Assembly (NCBI GenBank): GCA_934229725.1 | Contig: CAKQDX010000001.1 | Span: forward strand, 1 to 64,000 | Length of the DNA: 64,000 bases | Origin: an uncultured Streptococcus sp. | GTDB lineage: Bacteria; Bacillota; Bacilli; Lactobacillales; Streptococcaceae | Reading direction: 5' to 3' | Shown: one piece after another, positions 60,577 to 64,000 of the stretch | Numbering within the stretch: position 1 is the stretch's first letter | Layout: each line of letters starts with the position of its first letter | The notes under the pieces: model-generated | Database searches by the model: none | What the model was told of the DNA's origin: nothing | Seen by the model: only the letters and a program-made list of their open reading frames with translations | Translations under genes and position numbers: made by a program

Positions 60577-60623
60577 CTCTTCCTCCTTCTAGCAAGAAAG
60601 CCGAGCAGATGCCCAGCTTTTTC

Positions 60624-61523
60624 TCAGTATTCTTTTTCGTTATAACCAAAATCGGCCAAATCAAGTTTCTTATCACGCCAATTTTTCTTAACCTTAACCC
60701 AAGTTTCGAGAAAGACCTTATCCCCAAGCATGAGTTCAATATCTTTACGAGCAAGGGTACCAATTTTCTTGAGCATGGCACCTTTCTTACCAATGACAAT
60801 ACCTTTTTGGCTATCACGCTCAACCATGATTGTCGCACGAATGTGAACCTTATCCGTCTCTTCATCACGCTTCATAGAATCAATAACAACAGCAACTGAG
60901 TGCGGAATTTCTTCACGAGTCAAGAGTAGCACTTTTTCACGAATCATTTCAGACACCAAGAAACGTTCTGGGTGATCTGTAATTTGATCTGATGGAAAAT
61001 ATTGGAAACCTTCTTCAAGATTGTCACTCAAAACATCCACAAGGTGGGAAACATTGTTTCCTTGAAGGGCTGAGATCGGAATAATCTCCTTGAAGTCCAT
61101 TTGAGTACGGAAATCGTCAATCTGCTCAAGGAGCTGGTCAGGATGGACCTTGTCAATCTTATTAACCACCAAAATAACGGGTACCTTGGCTTGCTTAAGG
61201 CGTTCGATAATCATATCATCGCCCTTACCACGAGGCTCATCGGCTGGAACCATGAAAAGGACCGTATCCACTTCACGAAGGGTTGAATAAGCAGATTCTA
61301 CCATGAAATCTCCTAAAGCCGTCTTAGGCTTGTGGATACCCGGTGTATCGATAAAGACAATTTGTTCCTTGTCTGTTGTGTAAATTCCCATAATTTTATT
61401 ACGGGTCGTTTGAGCTTTATCGCTCATGATTGCAATTTTTTGCCCCATAACATGGTTCAAAAAGGTAGATTTTCCTACATTAGGACGGCCAAGAATGGCC
61501 ACAAAACCTGATTTAAATGTCAT
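60624..61523 (-). CDS. era: GTPase Era
   Basis: The 299-residue protein has all G motifs (GRPNVGKSTFLNHV, a switch with TTRNKI, DTPG, VNKID) and a C-terminal KH domain (VERDSQKGIVIGKKGAMLKKIG). Era binds the 3' end of 16S rRNA during 30S assembly. It lies between dgkA and mutM in the conserved ybeY-dgkA-era cluster. Confidence 0.97.
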   Translation of the reverse strand: MTFKSGFVAILGRPNVGKSTFLNHVMGQKIAIMSDKAQTTRNKIMGIYTTDKEQIVFIDTPGIHKPKTALGDFMVESAYSTLREVDTVLFMVPADEPRGKGDDMIIERLKQAKVPVILVVNKIDKVHPDQLLEQIDDFRTQMDFKEIIPISALQGNNVSHLVDVLSDNLEEGFQYFPSDQITDHPERFLVSEMIREKVLLLTREEIPHSVAVVIDSMKRDEETDKVHIRATIMVERDSQKGIVIGKKGAMLKKIGTLARKDIELMLGDKVFLETWVKVKKNWRDKKLDLADFGYNEKEY

Positions 61524-61544
61524 TTACTTTCTTTCTCTTTAGTT

Positions 61545-61949
61545 CTAGTTAAAAATTAAGTTCCAAATCTTAGGTATGAAAACAATCATACCAGTGATGA
61601 GTGCGTAACAAGATACGACAAGGACAGCTCCCGCTGCCATGTCCTTGGCATTTTTGGCTAACATGGAAAAGTGATAATTACTAGCCAAATCAACCACATT
61701 TTCAATGGCAGAATTGACAATTTCAAGGGCAATTACTAGAAAAACTGCCTGTAGGAGAAAAAGCCATTCTATCGCAGACACACGAAAAATCAAGCCAGCC
61801 AATACCACTAAGATAGCTGAAACCAAATGCTTGCGCATGTTACGTTCTTCTTTAATAGCTGTTATTATCCCTGTCAGAGCAAACTCAAAACTGGCCGTAA
61901 ATTCTCTGTTTTTCCACTTTTTCTGTGGATTATTGTCGCGTAAGTCCAT
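61545..61949 (-). CDS. dgkA: Undecaprenol/diacylglycerol kinase
   Basis: The 134-residue membrane protein has three hydrophobic helices after a short cytoplasmic start (FTASFEFALTGIITAIKEERNMRKH). It carries the conserved EIVNSAIENVVDL signature with the catalytic glutamates. Gram-positive DgkA phosphorylates undecaprenol rather than diacylglycerol, recycling the cell-wall lipid carrier. In S. mutans it affects acid tolerance. The start overlaps ybeY by about 20 bp. Confidence 0.92.
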   Translation of the reverse strand: MDLRDNNPQKKWKNREFTASFEFALTGIITAIKEERNMRKHLVSAILVVLAGLIFRVSAIEWLFLLQAVFLVIALEIVNSAIENVVDLASNYHFSMLAKNAKDMAAGAVLVVSCYALITGMIVFIPKIWNLIFN

Positions 61950-62427
61950 AAGCAGTTAAAATTTCTTCCTGTAATCCAAACATTTCCGCTTCTTCTTCAG
62001 GTGTGTAATGGTCATACCCATTGATGTGAAGAAAGCCATGAACAGCTAAGAAGCCCATCTCACGCTCATAGCTATGTCCATATTCTTCAGCCTGTTCGTG
62101 AGCCTTATCAACGGAAATAAAGAGTTCACCGATATAACTATCAAATTCTCCCATCATTTCAGCCAATTCTGGATTTTCCGCTAAATCTTCCTCATCAAAA
62201 GTGATATCTACTTCTGGCTTATACTCCAAACTAATGACATCAGTAGGGCGGTCCGTATCACGATACTCTAAATTCAATTCGTGACTACGTTCGTTAGTTA
62301 CAAAAGTAACTGCCATCTCCTTGTCTTCCTTACCAAGTTTTTGCGCTGCAAAATCAAGTAACTCCAAGGTTTGTTTTTTAATTTCTTCAGAGACCTGTCC
62401 AGTCTCATCAATCATTTCAACGTACAT
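61930..62427 (-). CDS. ybeY: Endoribonuclease YbeY
   Basis: From the ATG at 62427 (GGAAAG upstream) the protein has 165 residues, with the zinc site HGFLHINGYDH near the C-terminus and the conserved NLEYRDTDRPTDVISL. YbeY takes part in 16S rRNA 3' maturation and ribosome quality control. An in-frame extension to 62493 lacks a ribosome binding site and family similarity. It overlaps dgkA. The phoH gene that often precedes it is not present in the sequence immediately upstream. Confidence 0.93.
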   Translation of the reverse strand: MYVEMIDETGQVSEEIKKQTLELLDFAAQKLGKEDKEMAVTFVTNERSHELNLEYRDTDRPTDVISLEYKPEVDITFDEEDLAENPELAEMMGEFDSYIGELFISVDKAHEQAEEYGHSYEREMGFLAVHGFLHINGYDHYTPEEEAEMFGLQEEILTAYGLTRQ

Positions 62428-62592
62428 AGCATATCTTTCCGAACGATTTATTCCAGTTTTAGGACAGAACCGTTCGTTTCCTTTCACTAACAAATTAGCT
62501 TTTTATTATAAATACTTAATCACAGTTAATATCGCCCCAGATTAACTCCGGTCCAATACCAATCACTTCATTATATCACAAGGATACAGAAA

Positions 62593-62627
62593 AAGCAGAC
62601 TTAAGCCTAATTGTCTGCTTCTTTTAT
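62593..62627. terminator. Terminator-like hairpin upstream of ybeY
   Basis: AAGCAGAC (62593-62600) / GTCTGCTT (62613-62620), followed by CTTTT on the plus strand and preceded by AAAA for the minus strand. It may end the recR transcript. The 170 bp between it and recR contain a poor 41-codon frame and nothing else I can name. Confidence 0.6.
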
Positions 62628-62798
62628 TAAGAATATGATTTAGCAAGCCTTTATTGATTTAGACCATGAGAAAAACCGCTTTTTCAAAGAACTCTTTAAC
62701 TTCTTTGTCCCTACATTTCTGCATCAGCACCTTACTATTAAAAACTTTCAGTATCAAAATCCAACAAATAGCAAAATAAGCCATCGCTAAATGACTTT

Positions 62799-63395
62799 TT
62801 AAAGTTCTGTTCGATTTTCGATAGCCCTTAGCAAGGTCACTTCATCAGCATACTCGATGTCAGAACCAACAGCCAAACCACGCGCTAAACGAGTCACCTT
62901 GATTCCCGCAGGTTTGAGGACACGTGAAATATACATAGATGTTGCCTCACCATCTGCTGTTGCATTAGTAGCAATGATAACTTCGTCAACCTCGCTATCC
63001 ATAAGACGAGTAATCAAACTTTTCAAGTTAATATCATCTGGTCCAACACCATTCATAGGGGAAATAAGTCCTTGAAGCACATGGTAGAGACCACGGTATT
63101 CCTGAATCTTTTCCATAGCCGAAACATCTTTGGAGTCTTCAACAACCAAAATCTTAGTACGATCTCTCGTTTCATCTGTACAAATGTTACAGGGATCATC
63201 ATCTGTCAAACGACCACAGACCGAGCAATAAGTCAATTCACGTTTGGCTGCCAAGAGGTTTTTTGCGAAATCATTGACATCTTCATCAGACATGCTAATG
63301 GTATAAAAAGCTAGGCGTGTCGCTGTTTTAGCCCCAATTCCAGGGAGTTTTGAAAAACTATCAATCAGCTTCGCAATTGGAGTAGGATAAAGCAT
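62799..63395 (-). CDS. recR: Recombination protein RecR
   Basis: The 198-residue protein has a helix-hairpin-helix (FSKLPGIGAKTATRLA), a zinc finger (CSVCGRLTDDDPCNIC), a TOPRIM domain starting ILVVEDSKDVSAMEK, and the C-terminal Walker B-like VTRLARGLAVGSDIEYAD. With RecF and RecO it loads RecA onto gapped DNA. It follows the pbp2b gene by about 140 bp, the usual order in streptococci. Confidence 0.96.
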   Translation of the reverse strand: MLYPTPIAKLIDSFSKLPGIGAKTATRLAFYTISMSDEDVNDFAKNLLAAKRELTYCSVCGRLTDDDPCNICTDETRDRTKILVVEDSKDVSAMEKIQEYRGLYHVLQGLISPMNGVGPDDINLKSLITRLMDSEVDEVIIATNATADGEATSMYISRVLKPAGIKVTRLARGLAVGSDIEYADEVTLLRAIENRTEL

Positions 63396-63500
63396 GAAGG
63401 TCTCCTATTCTTTATATGTTTTTATTCATCTCTTATCTTTTGTCACTGTCATGGATAAGTCTTTACCCACGAACAAATACTCAAACACTATATCACAGAA

Positions 63501-63533
63501 AAATCCCTCGTGCAAGGCACAAGAGATTTTCAT
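63501..63533. terminator. Terminator between pbp2b and recR
   Basis: AAAAATCCCTCGTGC / GCACAAGAGATTTTC with a 3-nt loop and two mismatches; on the minus strand it starts 5 bp after the PBP gene stop and is followed by TTTTT. Confidence 0.7.
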
Positions 63534-63535
63534 AT

Positions 63536-64000
63536 TTAGTGAGTATTTTGATAAAGTTCCATGATAGCTTTGACCGCATTTTGATGAGCCTTACTCTCCC
63601 CGTCTAGAGTATGTGGATACATAATCCCAACTGCCAACTTAGTACCATCTTTGGCAGTCGCATAGGCCACGGCATTAAGGTTAACCGTTGTTACAGAGTT
63701 ACCGGAAGCATCCGTTGCATAAGTTTCAGCTGTCCCTGTTTTACCACTAATTGGAATGATAGAACTTGCCATAGCTTTACCAGTCGCAAGGCTAGAACCT
63801 GAATTAACGACATCATTAAAGCCTTGTTGAACAATACCCATCTGCTCAGAATCGAGAGGTAAGGTATTTAATACACGTGTATCTACCGTTGAGGCTAGAG
63901 TTCCGAGACTACCATTAGATCCTGCATCGTAGATACCTCCAACGATATGAGGGGCTACACGTTTACCACCATTAGCAATTGAAGCAACATATTGAGCTAG
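63536..64000 (-). CDS. pbp2b: Penicillin-binding protein 2b, C-terminal part
   Basis: The frame is open to the right edge, so only the last 154 or so residues are seen. They contain the KTG box of the transpeptidase domain in IPISGKTGTAETYATDASGN, and a C-terminus ending KAIMELYQNTH. Position next to recR and overall similarity identify the class B PBP2b, the transpeptidase of peripheral wall synthesis and a beta-lactam target. The SxxK and SxN motifs lie outside or at the edge of the window, so resistance-type substitutions cannot be judged. Confidence 0.88.
   Translation of the reverse strand, partial: LAQYVASIANGGKRVAPHIVGGIYDAGSNGSLGTLASTVDTRVLNTLPLDSEQMGIVQQGFNDVVNSGSSLATGKAMASSIIPISGKTGTAETYATDASGNSVTTVNLNAVAYATAKDGTKLAVGIMYPHTLDGESKAHQNAVKAIMELYQNTH

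Noticed and set aside
62659..62784. 41-codon frame (MAYFAICWILILKVFNSKVL...) between recR and ybeY
   Set aside because: No ribosome binding site and no family resemblance; kept only as a note because the first half is hydrophobic.

Overview
The window reads as chromosomal DNA of a streptococcus, most likely of the salivarius group (S. salivarius / thermophilus / vestibularis). The support is gene order and protein sequence: a full shikimate block, the pmrA-rpmG-secG-rnr-smpB block, era-dgkA-ybeY, recR next to a class B penicillin-binding protein, divergent ccpA/pepQ, an LtaS-type synthase, moderate-to-low G+C, AGGAGG-type ribosome binding sites and TGnTATAAT promoters. The species call is inference from memory, without a database search.

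Layout. 1-3.6 kb: the end of an apparent IS3-family element that has cut off a CPBP membrane protease gene, then small genes including a pyrimidine-dimer glycosylase / DUF1722 pair and a lipoprotein. 3.7-7.3 kb: a minus-strand iron-siderophore uptake operon (permease, ATPase, binding lipoprotein, esterase). 7.4-21.7 kb: accessory genes, including CPBP proteases, a PezAT toxin-antitoxin pair, a DUF4300 protein, a hairpin-rich repeat-like segment, a TetR/MFS efflux pair, a DUF4767 protein, CutC, an HD hydrolase, unrecognised membrane proteins, a CynX-like transporter and an alpha/beta hydrolase.

21.9-27.3 kb is the most unusual region: an accessory island at the 3' end of the 23S rRNA methyltransferase gene rlmCD. 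It holds what looks like a complete retron: a reverse transcriptase fused to a C-terminal TOPRIM domain, preceded by a roughly 190-nt msr-msd RNA whose 9-nt a1/a2 inverted repeats, msr stem-loops, priming-G candidate and promoter can all be seen. It also holds a truncated IS30-family transposase, a soluble protein kinase with intact catalytic motifs, and three direct-repeat copies of the rlmCD 3' end and its downstream DNA. These repeats flank the kinase gene and suggest repeated integration at this site. I read it as a defence island.

27.2-31.4 kb: rlmCD, then a divergent AhpD-like / acyl-CoA-dehydrogenase-like / TDT-transporter operon that is unusual for a streptococcus. 31.4-42.9 kb: aromatic amino-acid biosynthesis on the minus strand (methyltransferase, aroD, aroE, aroB, aroC, tyrA, ylbF-like, a hydroxyisocaproate-dehydrogenase-like gene, aroA, aroK, pheA, LCP protein). 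Together these genes take DAHP products through shikimate to chorismate, and on to prephenate-derived phenylalanine and tyrosine precursors. 43.1-64 kb: housekeeping genes for lipoteichoic acid synthesis, glycolysis (eno), glycerate kinase, CcpA, PepQ, an S1-domain protein, a HAD-cyclophilin fusion, trans-translation and RNA decay, SecG, L33, PmrA efflux, CoaE, MutM, Era, DgkA, YbeY, RecR and the C-terminus of PBP2b.

No rRNA or tRNA genes and no CRISPR array were seen.
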